Of a stretch of 64,000 bases of DNA, positions 40,096 through 48,760 are shown one piece after another. Position numbers and translations under genes: made by a program. The first letter of the stretch is position 1. Each line of letters begins with the position of its first letter. Origin of the DNA: Nonomuraea sp. PA05 (GTDB lineage: Bacteria; Actinomycetota; Actinomycetes; Streptosporangiales; Streptosporangiaceae); contig NZ_VSEY01000024.1 of the NCBI RefSeq assembly GCF_008086045.1, forward strand, positions 124,001-188,000. Reading direction: 5' to 3'. Under the pieces are notes generated by a model that had not been told where the DNA came from, ran no database searches, and saw only the letters and a list, made by a program, of their open reading frames with translations.

Positions 40096-42318
40096 ATGCT
40101 CAAGTCCCGCTGGCACACGTTGCTCGGAGCGACGCTCTTAGCGATCCCGTTGCTGGCCGCCACACCTGCGCAGGCGGCTGACGCCGTGCTCGACCAGCAG
40201 GTGGCCGTACCCGCCTACTTCCTGCCCGGCAACACCCCCGACTACTGGAACCAGCTCAACACGATGACCGGCAAGCCGGGCGTGGTGGTGGCCAACGTCG
40301 CCAACGGCCCCGGCAACCAGGCCAAGCCTGCCTACACCGCCGCCCTGTCGGCCGCGCACGCCGCCGGGATGAAGGTCATCGGCTACGTGGACACCGGCTA
40401 CTTCGGCACCACCGGCCTCGCCTCGAACCGGACCCGGCTCGGCTCGCTGGCCGCCGAGGACTGGCGGGCGCAGATCCAGTCCGACATCAACAAGTGGTAC
40501 GCGTTCTACGGCTCCTCGATCGACGGCATCTTCTTCGACCAGGCGCAGAACGCGTGCGGGCCCACCTCGGGCGGCGAGGGCTGGGTGAGCCTGTATCGCG
40601 AGGTCAACGCGTACGTGAAGACGTACCACCCGGGCGCGACCACCATCGCCAACCCCGGGGTCTCGCCCGCCGCGTGCTTCCAGGACGCCGCCGACATCCT
40701 CGTCACCTTCGAGGGCTCCTACAGCTCCTACCAGAACCGGCAGGCGCCCTACCTGCCGTCGGCCTGGGAGGCCACCGCCGACCCCAAGCAGATCTGGCAC
40801 CTGATCTACGACGTGCCCGACGCGGCGGCCATGGCCACGGTCATCGCCACGTCCAAGGCCAACAACGCCGGGTACGTCTACGTGACCGACGACAAGATGG
40901 ACAACCCCTGGGACACGCTGCCCTCGTACCTGTCGTCGCAGGTGACGGCGGCGAAGGGCAGCGGCGGCGCGGCTCCCGCGCAGCCCGCCGCACCGACGGC
41001 CAGCCTGGTGAAGGCCACGAGCGCGCGCCTGAGCTGGGCCTCAGCCGCCTACCCCGGCGTGGTCGGCTACGACGTCTACCAAGGCAGCGTGAAGATCGGC
41101 AGCAAGGCCAACCTCACGCCGTCGGCCACCACCTTCGACGTGGGCGGGCTCACGGCCGCCACCGCCTACTCCTTCACGGTCAAGGCGCGCGACCGGGCGG
41201 GCAACGTCTCCGCCGCCGGCACGGCTGTGGCCGTGACGACCGCCGCCGCCAGCGCGAACGCCCCCACGGTGCCCGGCACGCCGGTGGCGTCCGGCGTCGG
41301 CCCGACCAGCGTCAAGCTGACCTGGACCGCCTCGACGGACAGCGACTCAGGCGACAGCGTGGCCTTCTACGACGTGTACAAGGACGGCGTGCGGGAGCTG
41401 TCCCTGCCCGGCGACCGCACCAGCGTCAACCTCGGCGGCCTGGCGCTCAACACCTCCTACGGCTTCACCGTGCGGGCCCGTGACACGACCGGCCGCGCCT
41501 CGGCGCAGTCGGCCACGACGGCCGTCACCACCACCAACCCGACGCCGGTCACCGGCGCGGCGGCGGCGATGGACGAGAACACGGCGACCTACCAGGCGCA
41601 GTTCAACCTGCCGTACAGCGGCCACCACGTCTTCATCGACACGGACGCGGACTACCAGACCGGCTGGTCGGTGAACACGATCGGCGCCGAGTACATGATC
41701 GAGAACAACGCCCTCTTCCAGAAGACGGGCGACCCGGGCCAGTGGTCGTGGAGCGTGGTTCCCGGCGTCACCCCGCTGGTCTCCGACACCAACGGCCTGT
41801 ACCAGTGGTCCGTGCCCTCCTGGCTGCTGACCGGCACGGGCACCACCCACAAGATCGTCTTCCACGGCACGGACGGCGACCGGAACGACTACGCCGCGAG
41901 CGTCCTCACCGTCACCGCCCCCGCCACCCCGGTCGCCCCCATCGCCGGAGCGGTGGCGGCGGTCAGCGCGGGCACGGCGACCTACGCGGCGAAGTTCAAC
42001 CTGCCGTACACGACCTACCACGTCTTCATCGACACCGACGCGAACTACCAGACCGGCTGGTCGGTGAACACCATCGGCGCCGAGTACATGATCGAGAACA
42101 ACACCCTCTTCCAGAAGACCGGCGCCTCGACCGCCTGGTCGTGGAGCGCGGTGGCGGGCGTGAGCCCGCTGGTCTCCAGCACGGACGGCCTCTACAAGTG
42201 GTCGGTGCCGCTCTCGCTGCTGACCGGCTCGGGCAACACCCAGAAGATCGTCTTCCACGCCACGGACGGCCCCCGCAACGACTACGCCCCGAACGTGATC
42301 ACCCTCACCACGGGCTGA
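40096..42318 (+). CDS. Secreted GH135 (spherulin-4-like) glycosidase with FN3 and duplicated C-terminal modules
   Basis: This is a 740-aa extracellular enzyme. Residues 1-29 are a signal peptide ending PAQA. Residues 30-285 are a spherulation-specific family 4 domain: VPAYFLPG, VVVANVANGPG, GMKVIGYVDTGYFGTT and IDGIFFDQAQ with the acidic catalytic residues at the strand ends. GH135 members cut alpha-1,4-linked galactosaminogalactan-type polymers. Two fibronectin-III domains follow (about 295-385 and 393-482). Then come two copies of a 130-residue beta-rich module (about 483-612 and 613-740) with nearly the same DNA. The modules resemble carbohydrate-binding domains. ATG 40096 has an AAAGGG box 5 nt upstream. 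It is the last gene of the operon. Confidence 0.82.
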   Translation: MLKSRWHTLLGATLLAIPLLAATPAQAADAVLDQQVAVPAYFLPGNTPDYWNQLNTMTGKPGVVVANVANGPGNQAKPAYTAALSAAHAAGMKVIGYVDTGYFGTTGLASNRTRLGSLAAEDWRAQIQSDINKWYAFYGSSIDGIFFDQAQNACGPTSGGEGWVSLYREVNAYVKTYHPGATTIANPGVSPAACFQDAADILVTFEGSYSSYQNRQAPYLPSAWEATADPKQIWHLIYDVPDAAAMATVIATSKANNAGYVYVTDDKMDNPWDTLPSYLSSQVTAAKGSGGAAPAQPAAPTASLVKATSARLSWASAAYPGVVGYDVYQGSVKIGSKANLTPSATTFDVGGLTAATAYSFTVKARDRAGNVSAAGTAVAVTTAAASANAPTVPGTPVASGVGPTSVKLTWTASTDSDSGDSVAFYDVYKDGVRELSLPGDRTSVNLGGLALNTSYGFTVRARDTTGRASAQSATTAVTTTNPTPVTGAAAAMDENTATYQAQFNLPYSGHHVFIDTDADYQTGWSVNTIGAEYMIENNALFQKTGDPGQWSWSVVPGVTPLVSDTNGLYQWSVPSWLLTGTGTTHKIVFHGTDGDRNDYAASVLTVTAPATPVAPIAGAVAAVSAGTATYAAKFNLPYTTYHVFIDTDANYQTGWSVNTIGAEYMIENNTLFQKTGASTAWSWSAVAGVSPLVSSTDGLYKWSVPLSLLTGSGNTQKIVFHATDGPRNDYAPNVITLTTG
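41549..42310 (+). repeat. Tandem duplication encoding the C-terminal modules of the GH135 protein
   Basis: Two copies lie 393 bp apart. In the core (41633-41726 against 42026-42119) DNA identity is high, including a run of about 20 bases around CAGACCGGCTGGTCGGTGAA. Protein copies share QTGWSVNTIGAEYMIENN. Confidence 0.85.
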
Positions 42319-42349
42319 ACCGATCGCCTGTGGTGATCGTTTCACAGGT

Positions 42350-43198
42350 ATGACCTCACGCTGGACCGCCGTTCCGGTGCTGGCGCTCGCGCTGGCACTG
42401 GCGGCGTGCGGCGGCGCGGGAGCCGGCGAGACACCCCGTCCGGGGGCCTCGCCGGCTCCTTCGCCTGTCGCCGAACCCGAACCGCCCGCCACAACCGCGC
42501 CCGCCGACAAGCCCGCCAGCGACGCCGCCGCCACCGACGCGGTCGTCACTGAGGCGGCCGTCGCGGGGCGGCCGGTCGCCGAGTGGCGGCGGCAGGGCGG
42601 TTACCTGGCTCCCGGGCTCAGGGCCGTCCGCCCTCCCGCGCTGGTCGTCTACGCCGACGGGCGGGCCATCGCGGAGGCCGCCCACGAACTGCGCCTGCCA
42701 CCTGCCGAGGTGGAAGCCCTGGTCAAGGCGCTGCGGGAGGATCTGGCCGGGCAACCTGCCACCGTCTCACCCCGCCCTGGCACCCCGACCGTCTACGACG
42801 CGCCGGCCACCGTCCTCGGCGTCGACACGGGGAACGGGCTGCGCGAGGTGTACGTACCGCATCTGGACCAGACCCCCGAGGGCTACGACGCCGCGCTGAC
42901 CAGCGCCCGCGACCGCCTCAGCCTCCTGGCCGACCGCGTCACGGCCGGGGGCCGCCCGTACGCCGTCGCCCGGGTGCGGCTGTCCGCCGACCGGGTCAGC
43001 GGCCACGACACGGCCAGGCCGTGGCCGCGCGGCCTGCCGGTGCCCCCTCATGAGAGCGGCGAGAACACCAGGGACTACGCGGGCGCGAAGGCGCGGGCGA
43101 TCGTCCGCCTGCTGCCGGCCGGGCCCAGGCACGTCTTTCGAACGTCGTCAGGGGAGGAGCTGGCGCTCGCCTGGCGCTACCTCCTCCCCCATGAGTGA
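42350..43198 (+). CDS. Lipoprotein of unknown function
   Basis: This is a 282-aa protein with signal peptide and lipobox LAAC (Cys at about 20), then a 40-residue Pro/Ala linker and a soluble domain without a family signature that I recognise. A 6-bp stem (CCTGTG/CACAGG) with a 10-nt loop abuts the ATG. It is 31 nt downstream of the GH135 gene but has no clear link to the sugar operon. It converges with the SDR gene at 4 nt. Confidence 0.7.
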   Translation: MTSRWTAVPVLALALALAACGGAGAGETPRPGASPAPSPVAEPEPPATTAPADKPASDAAATDAVVTEAAVAGRPVAEWRRQGGYLAPGLRAVRPPALVVYADGRAIAEAAHELRLPPAEVEALVKALREDLAGQPATVSPRPGTPTVYDAPATVLGVDTGNGLREVYVPHLDQTPEGYDAALTSARDRLSLLADRVTAGGRPYAVARVRLSADRVSGHDTARPWPRGLPVPPHESGENTRDYAGAKARAIVRLLPAGPRHVFRTSSGEELALAWRYLLPHE

Positions 43199-43202
43199 GT
43201 GC

Positions 43203-43967
43203 TCACATGACGGCGAGCTGCCCGCCGTCGATGACCAGCTCCGTGCCGTGCACGAAGGCCGCGTCGTCGGAGGCCAGGAAGGCGTACCCGGCGGCGACCT
43301 CCTCGGCCAGCCCGGCCCTTCCCAGGGGGATGTGGTCGCGCTCGTAGGAGGACACGAAGTCCCCCGCCAGCCCCTCGGAGATGGAGGCGTTCAGCGGCGT
43401 CCGGATGTAACCGGGGCACAGCGCGTTCACGCGGACGCGGTGCCTGCCCAGCTCGACCGCCATCGTCCTGGTGAGCAGCAGCACTCCGCCCTTGGAGGCG
43501 TTGTAGTGGGCGTAGTCGGCCTCGCCGCCCAGCCCGTTGGTGGAGGACATGTTGAGGATGACCCCGCCGGTGCCCTGCTCGACGAGGTGGCGCGCGACGG
43601 CCTGGGCGACCAGGAACATGCCGCGCAGGTTCACCGCCATGATCGTGTCCCAGTGCTCGGGGGTGATCTCCAGGAACGGCTCGCGCCAGGCCGTGCCGGC
43701 GTTGTTGATCAGCACGTCGAGGCCGCCGAGCGTCTCCACGGCCCCCTGGACGAGGCGGGTGACGTCGGCCTCCGTGCTGACGTCACCGGCGATGCCGCTC
43801 ACCTCGCCCAGCCCGGACAGCTCGGCCACCGTCTTGTCCACCTCGGCCGGATCGAGCCCGCCGAGCACCACCCTGGCGCCCTCTTCGAGGAACCTGCGGG
43901 CCGTGGCGGCGCCGATGCCGCTGCTTCCCCCGCTGATCAGTACCCGCTTGCCCGCGAGTCCCCGCAT
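43203..43967 (-). CDS. Short-chain dehydrogenase/reductase
   Basis: This is a 254-aa SDR of the classical type. RVLISGGSSGIGAATAR is the glycine-rich cofactor loop, LINNAG the NNAG motif, SSTNGLGGEADYAHYNASKG has the catalytic Ser, Tyr and Lys, and PGYIRTPL is the usual post-catalytic stretch. It prefers NAD(H) or NADP(H); GGLDP at the end of strand 2 has an acidic residue and favours NAD. ATG 43967 has GGAAGGAG at about 6 nt. It lies downstream of the aldolase-like gene under the same operator and probably oxidises a sugar or hydroxy acid. Confidence 0.88.
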   Translation of the reverse strand: MRGLAGKRVLISGGSSGIGAATARRFLEEGARVVLGGLDPAEVDKTVAELSGLGEVSGIAGDVSTEADVTRLVQGAVETLGGLDVLINNAGTAWREPFLEITPEHWDTIMAVNLRGMFLVAQAVARHLVEQGTGGVILNMSSTNGLGGEADYAHYNASKGGVLLLTRTMAVELGRHRVRVNALCPGYIRTPLNASISEGLAGDFVSSYERDHIPLGRAGLAEEVAAGYAFLASDDAAFVHGTELVIDGGQLAVM

Positions 43968-43988
43968 GGCGTGCTCCTTCCGTTCCCG

Positions 43989-45071
43989 CTAGCGCACCGC
44001 GCCGCGGGCGGCGACGCGGAGCTCGGTGGTGACGCGACCGCCCTCGACGCCGTGGGCGACGTCGAAGAGGTTGACGGCCGCGCAGGCGTGGCTGGGGATG
44101 AGCTGCGCCCGCGTGCCGACCGGCAGCTCGCCGTGGTGGCCCGCCTCCAGGCGGGCCACGCCGTGCTCCTCGTTGAGAAAGTCCAGGTGCAGGTACGGCA
44201 GGCCGGCGGCCCTGATCCAGCCCGGCGAGCCGGCGCCGTCGGAGGTCAGGCACTTGGTGCCCGCGTCGAAGACGACGCGCTCGGGGGTCGAGCGGGCGAT
44301 CACGGTGGTCAGCACCCGCGCCGCCGCCGTCTCCTCGGTGGCCACGCCCAGGCGCATCATCGCGGTGTCGTTGAAGATGTACGTACCGGGCCGGATCTCG
44401 GTCACTCCGGCGACCCCGGCGGCGTACCGGGCGGTCGGGGTGCAGCCGACGCTGATCTCACGCAGCTCGATGCCGTCACGCAGGCACAGCTCGGCCGTGG
44501 CCACCAGGTCCTCGCCCTCGCGGCGGGCGGTCTCCTCCAGCTCGGCGCGGTCGCGCGAGTGGTAGGCGTGCCCTGCCAGCGTGAGCAGGCCCACGACCTC
44601 GACGCCGGGCGCGGCGGCGATCTCGGCGACCAGGTCGGCGGTGGGCCGGCCCGGCGGGCGGCCCAGCCGGTGCTGGCCGGTGTCCACCTCCACCAGCACC
44701 TCCACGGGCGGCCCGCCCAGCCTGCCGAGCCCGGCGGCCACCTCGGGGGAGTCGAGGCTGACCCGCACCCGGGCGCGCTCGCGCAGCGCGGCCAGGCGGC
44801 GCAGCTTGGGCTCGCCCCAGATCGGGAAGGCCAGCAGGATGTCGTCGACGCCCGCGTCGGCCATCACCTCGGCCTCGCCGAGCTTGGCGCAGGTGATGCC
44901 GCTCGCGCCGGCGTCGAGCTGCATGCGGGCCAGCTCGGGCATCTTGTGGGTCTTGATGTGCGGTCGCAGCCTGACGCCGTGCGCCGCGGCCGTCTTGGCC
45001 ATCTCGGCGATGTTGGTCCTGACCGCGTCGAGGTCGATGACGAGCGATGGGGTATCGAGCTCGAAGTACAT
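43989..45071 (-). CDS. D-threonine aldolase-like / D-serine dehydratase-like PLP enzyme
   Basis: This is a 360-aa PLP enzyme of the alanine-racemase N-terminal fold. RPHIKTHKMPELARMQL carries the PLP-binding Lys, VDTGQHRLG is a later strand of the barrel, and the C-terminal domain ends with IPSHACAAVNLFDVAHGV, whose His and Cys bind the divalent metal. Members cleave D-threonine or D-3-hydroxyamino acids, or dehydrate D-serine. ATG 45071 has GGAGGAG about 10 nt upstream. The promoter region carries two IclR-type sites (45118-45153). Its job in the sugar regulon is unclear. Confidence 0.82.
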   Translation of the reverse strand: MYFELDTPSLVIDLDAVRTNIAEMAKTAAAHGVRLRPHIKTHKMPELARMQLDAGASGITCAKLGEAEVMADAGVDDILLAFPIWGEPKLRRLAALRERARVRVSLDSPEVAAGLGRLGGPPVEVLVEVDTGQHRLGRPPGRPTADLVAEIAAAPGVEVVGLLTLAGHAYHSRDRAELEETARREGEDLVATAELCLRDGIELREISVGCTPTARYAAGVAGVTEIRPGTYIFNDTAMMRLGVATEETAAARVLTTVIARSTPERVVFDAGTKCLTSDGAGSPGWIRAAGLPYLHLDFLNEEHGVARLEAGHHGELPVGTRAQLIPSHACAAVNLFDVAHGVEGGRVTTELRVAARGAVR

Positions 45072-45117
45072 GAAGGTACGGCTCCTCCGGGAGAAGTTCT
45101 CCCAGAAGATAGCATTC

Positions 45118-45153
45118 ATTCCGTATCGCGCACCAGCGTTCCGCATTGCGGAA
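45118..45153. promoter_or_regulatory. Two IclR-type sites before the aldolase-like gene
   Basis: A perfect-arm site, TTCCG-CATTG-CGGAA (45139-45153), starts next to the iclR stop codon. ATTCCGTATCGC (45118-45129) equals the reverse complement of the operator core at 33576. They sit 47-82 nt upstream of the aldolase ATG. Confidence 0.6.
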
Positions 45154-45918
45154 TCAATGATGCTCGGCGACCGCCTTCCGCAGCCCGTGCCCGATCTCCT
45201 CCATCCGCGCCGGCGACATGCGATCCTTCAGCGCCGTCACGCTCACCGCCGCCACCGGCGCCGTCCTGCCCATGAACACCGGCACCGCCACGCACCGCAC
45301 GCCCGGCTCGTTCTCCTCCAGGTCGAGCGCGTAGCCGCGCTGACGCACCTGGTCGAGGTGGGTGGCCAGCTTGGCCGGGCTGGTGAGCGTGTTCCTGGTC
45401 CTGCCCGACAGCGGGCCGAAGCGCTCCGCCCACGCCTTGACCGACTCGTCGGTCGGGTACGTCCAGGCCAGCAGCGCCTTGCCGACGCCCGTGCAGTGGG
45501 CGGCGTTGCGCCCGCCGATCACCGAGGTCATCGTGATCGACCGCACCGCCTCCACCTTGTCGACGTAGACGACCTCGCCGCCGTCGAGCGTGGCCATGTG
45601 CACGGTCTCGGCGAACTCCTCGCTCACCCGCAGCAGCAGCGGGCGCACGAGCGTGCGCAGATCCATCGTCTCGTAGAACCTGAAGGCCGTGGCCAGCAGC
45701 TCCGTGCCGAGGAAGTACGGCCCGCTGGGCTCCGGCTGCGCCGCGAACCCGCGGTGCTTGAGCGCGCCGAGCAGGCGGTGCAGCGAGCTCTTGGGCAGCC
45801 CGAGCCGGGTGGCGAGCTCGTCGAGCGTAACGCCCCTGCTGTGCTTGCCGATCTCCTGAAGGATCAGCAGGGCGCGATCGACGCTCCCCACGGGGGACTG
45901 GGCCTCAGCCACCGCCAC
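45154..45918 (-). CDS. IclR-family regulator of the polysaccharide locus
   Basis: This is a 254-aa IclR regulator. The N-terminal winged helix (VDRALLILQEIGKHSRGVTLDELATRLGLPKSSLHRLL) is followed by the effector domain, with GGRNAAHCTGVGKALLAW and the late LEENEPGVRCVAVPVF and SVTALKDRM. GTG 45918 has no strong ribosome site. TAGCAT at 45942-45947 is a possible -10 with an approximately 17-nt leader. An operator-like site covers that start region (45928-45942), so it may control itself. The transcript runs into the aldolase-SDR genes only past further sites. An oligosaccharide breakdown product is the likely effector. Confidence 0.88.
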   Translation of the reverse strand: MAVAEAQSPVGSVDRALLILQEIGKHSRGVTLDELATRLGLPKSSLHRLLGALKHRGFAAQPEPSGPYFLGTELLATAFRFYETMDLRTLVRPLLLRVSEEFAETVHMATLDGGEVVYVDKVEAVRSITMTSVIGGRNAAHCTGVGKALLAWTYPTDESVKAWAERFGPLSGRTRNTLTSPAKLATHLDQVRQRGYALDLEENEPGVRCVAVPVFMGRTAPVAAVSVTALKDRMSPARMEEIGHGLRKAVAEHH

Positions 45919-45927
45919 TCCATTCTG

Positions 45928-45942
45928 TTCCGCTTGGTGGAA
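45928..45942. promoter_or_regulatory. IclR-type site at the iclR promoter
   Basis: TTCCG-CTTGG-TGGAA, a near-palindrome with one arm mismatch against CGGAA, lies between the TAGCAT -10 and the GTG of the iclR gene. A further CGGAAT half-site is at 45958. Confidence 0.45.
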
Positions 45943-45973
45943 TGCTAACGCGTGTAGCGGAATCCTATGTCAC

Positions 45974-48748
45974 TTATGGCGCGGTGGCCCGGTCGAGCAG
46001 TTCGAGCAGGTGCTGGTACTGCTTGCCGGTGGCCCTCGTGAGGCCCAGCTCGCAGGTGCGGTTCACCGAGGCGTGCCCCGCGAAGTCCCCGGCCCGCACG
46101 GCGGCGGCCTCGTCCCGGGTGGCCGAGGCGGTCAGCTCGGGATGCAGCAGGCCGCGGTCGCCGGCGAAGGCGCAGCACTGCCAGCCGTCCGGCACCACCA
46201 CCTCCTCGGCCACGGCCTCCGCGATCCGCCTCAGCGCGGCGTCCAGGCCGAGCCGGGTGGAGGAGCACGTGGGATGCAGGGCCAGCGACGGCAGCCGGCG
46301 CTTGACGGCCAGGTGCGGCAGGAGCCGGTCCGCGGTGTAGGCGACCGCGTCCAGCACCTCGACGGGAACGGCGTCCACGAGGCGATGGAAGCCCTCCGTG
46401 CAGGACGCGGCGTCGCTGACCACCGGGACGCGTCCGCCGTCGGTCGCCTTGAGCAGCGCGTCGCGGACCCGCTCTCCCATGGCCGCGTAGCCGTCCGCGT
46501 AGCCCTTGGACGACCAGGGCGTGCCGCAGCACAGCCCGGCGATCCCCTCAGGCACGCGCAGCCGCACGCCCGCCCGCTTCACCAGCCGCGCGAAGGCCAC
46601 CATCACGCCGGGCCCGCCGTCGGCGGGCGCGAAGAGCGTGTTCAGGCAGGACGGCACGTAGACCACGTCGGCGTCGTCGGCGGCAACGGGACGGCGGCGC
46701 ATGCCGCCCCCGGGCAGGTCGCGGCTCCACTGCGGCACGGCCTCGCTCACCCTGCGGGCGGCCCGCGAGGCGGTCTCGGGCAGCGCGGGCGGGGTCGCGG
46801 CGGCGGTGTCCAGGGCGAGGTTCATCGCCCTGGTGACGCCGTCCCAGTGCCCGGCGGCCGTCTTCCAGCCCCTCTGCGCGGCCCTGCCGTGGCGCTCGGC
46901 GCGCAGGCGCTTGGTCAGGTCGCCGGTGTTGATCAGGACGGGGCAGGCGGTGGCGCACATGCCGTCCACGGCGCAGGTGTCCACGGCGTCGTAGCCGTAC
47001 TCCTCCTCCAGCTCGGCGGCCAGCTCGTGGTCGCCGTCGCGGTGGGCGGCGGCCAGCTCCCGTCTGAGCACGATGCGCTGGCGCGGGGTGGTGGTCAGGT
47101 CGCGGCTGGGGCAGACCGGCTCGCAGTAGCCGCACTCGACGCAGCGGTCCACCTCGGGCTCGACGGTGACGACGGGCTTGAGGTCGCGCAGGTGGGCGTC
47201 CTGGCGCTCGGTCAGGACGACCCCGGGGTTCAGCGTGCCGCCCGGGTCGCACAGGCGCTTGATCTCGCGCATCACCTCGTACAGCTCGTCGCCGTACTGG
47301 CGGCGGACGAACGGCGCCATGACCCGCCCGGTGCCGTGCTCGGCCTTCAGCGTGCCGCCACGCGAGAGCACGGCCTCGACCATGTCCTCGGTGAACTCGG
47401 CGTAGCGCTCCAGCTCGGTCCCGAAGTGCTCGTTGAGCATGAAGTGCAGGTTGCCGTCCTTGGCGTGGCCGAAGATGACGCTGCGCTCGTAGCGGTGCCG
47501 GGCGAACAGGCCGGTCAGCTCGTCGCACAGGCCGGCCAGGGCGGGAACGGGCACGGCGACGTCCTCCAGCAGGGCCGTCGTGCCGCTGGGGCGGGCGCCG
47601 GCGACCGAGGCGTACAGGCCCTTGCGGATGTGCCACAGCGCGGCCCTGCCGCCCGCCTCCCTGCTCAGCCTGGCGGGGACGGCCAGCTCCAGCGTGTCCA
47701 GCAGCTCCACGGCGGCGCGCTCGCGCCCGGCCAGCGGTTCCTCCTCCGGCTCCTGCCACTCGACCAGGAGCGCGGCGTGCTCGGCGACGTCCAGCGAGCG
47801 CAGCACGTCGTCGGCCTTGGCGTCGGTCCTGGCCACCCGCAGGGACTCGGCGTCCAGCAGCTCGACGGCGGCCGGGGCGGCCTCGACGAGCTGCGGCATG
47901 GCGGCCATGGCCGCCCGCAGCGTGGGGAAGACGAGCAGGCCGGTGGCGGCCAGCGGGTGTGCGGGCACCGTGCGGAAGACGGCCTCGGCGACGAAGCCGA
48001 GCGTGCCCTCGCTGCCGATGACGAGGTGGGCGAGGATCTGCGCGGGCGTGTCGTGGTCGAGCAGGCTGTTCAGCCCGTAGCCCATGGTGTTCTTGAGCGA
48101 GAACTGGGCCTGGATGCGCCGCACCGAGTCCGGATTTTTCCGGACTCGGTCGCGCAGCCTGACCAGGCCCTCCGCCAGGCCGGGCTCCAGCGCGCGCAGC
48201 CGCTCGTCCGCGTCGGGCGCTCCGGTGTCGATGACGGTGCCGCTGGGCAGCACCACCGTCATCGACTCCAGGGTCCGGTACGTGTTGGCATGCGTGCCGC
48301 ACGTCATGCCGCTGGAGTTGTTGGCCACGACGCCGCCGATCGTGCACGCCGACTCGCTGGCCGGGTCGGGCCCGAGCTTGCGCCCGTACGGGGCCAGGCG
48401 GGCGTTGACCTGCCGCAGCACCGCGCCGGGCTGCACCCGCACCCGCTCCCCGCCGTCCAGCACCTCGATCCCGCGGAAGTGCCGCCGGGTGTCCACGAGC
48501 AGGTGCTCGCTGACCCCCTGCCCGCTCAGGCTGGTGCCGCCCGACCTGAACGTCAGCGGCAGGCCCTCGCGCAGCAGCGCCGCCACCTGCTGCGCGTTCT
48601 CCGGCACCAGGACGGCCTGCGGGGTGAGCAGGTAGTGGGAGGCGTCGTGCGCCATGCCGAGCCGGTCGCTCGCCCGCGTCCTGGCGATTCCGGGGACGGC
48701 GGCCTCCGCGGCGGCCAGGACGGTGGGGTCGGGTGCAGTCAAGGTCAT
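45974..48748 (-). CDS. FAD/Fe-S D-lactate-type dehydrogenase (two-domain)
   Basis: This is a 924-aa oxidoreductase. Residues 35-230 are a VAO-type FAD domain (LTFRSGGTSLSGQGV, GGVVANNSSGMTCGT). An FAD-linked oxidase C-terminal domain follows (LLEDVAVPVP, FGHAKDGNLHF, EHGTGRVMAP). Then comes a 4Fe-4S ferredoxin-like domain (CVECGYCEPVCPS and CAVDGMCATACPV), and finally two CCG-type domains (YVPSCLNTLF, CCGTPW, HPTCSST, WQCCAFAGD). This is the layout of D-lactate and D-2-hydroxyacid dehydrogenases that pass electrons to quinone. ATG 48748 lies 12 nt downstream of the FAH-family gene. In this operon it would oxidise the hydroxy acid produced upstream. Confidence 0.88.
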   Translation of the reverse strand: MTLTAPDPTVLAAAEAAVPGIARTRASDRLGMAHDASHYLLTPQAVLVPENAQQVAALLREGLPLTFRSGGTSLSGQGVSEHLLVDTRRHFRGIEVLDGGERVRVQPGAVLRQVNARLAPYGRKLGPDPASESACTIGGVVANNSSGMTCGTHANTYRTLESMTVVLPSGTVIDTGAPDADERLRALEPGLAEGLVRLRDRVRKNPDSVRRIQAQFSLKNTMGYGLNSLLDHDTPAQILAHLVIGSEGTLGFVAEAVFRTVPAHPLAATGLLVFPTLRAAMAAMPQLVEAAPAAVELLDAESLRVARTDAKADDVLRSLDVAEHAALLVEWQEPEEEPLAGRERAAVELLDTLELAVPARLSREAGGRAALWHIRKGLYASVAGARPSGTTALLEDVAVPVPALAGLCDELTGLFARHRYERSVIFGHAKDGNLHFMLNEHFGTELERYAEFTEDMVEAVLSRGGTLKAEHGTGRVMAPFVRRQYGDELYEVMREIKRLCDPGGTLNPGVVLTERQDAHLRDLKPVVTVEPEVDRCVECGYCEPVCPSRDLTTTPRQRIVLRRELAAAHRDGDHELAAELEEEYGYDAVDTCAVDGMCATACPVLINTGDLTKRLRAERHGRAAQRGWKTAAGHWDGVTRAMNLALDTAAATPPALPETASRAARRVSEAVPQWSRDLPGGGMRRRPVAADDADVVYVPSCLNTLFAPADGGPGVMVAFARLVKRAGVRLRVPEGIAGLCCGTPWSSKGYADGYAAMGERVRDALLKATDGGRVPVVSDAASCTEGFHRLVDAVPVEVLDAVAYTADRLLPHLAVKRRLPSLALHPTCSSTRLGLDAALRRIAEAVAEEVVVPDGWQCCAFAGDRGLLHPELTASATRDEAAAVRAGDFAGHASVNRTCELGLTRATGKQYQHLLELLDRATAP

Positions 48749-48760
48749 GATGTCTACTGT

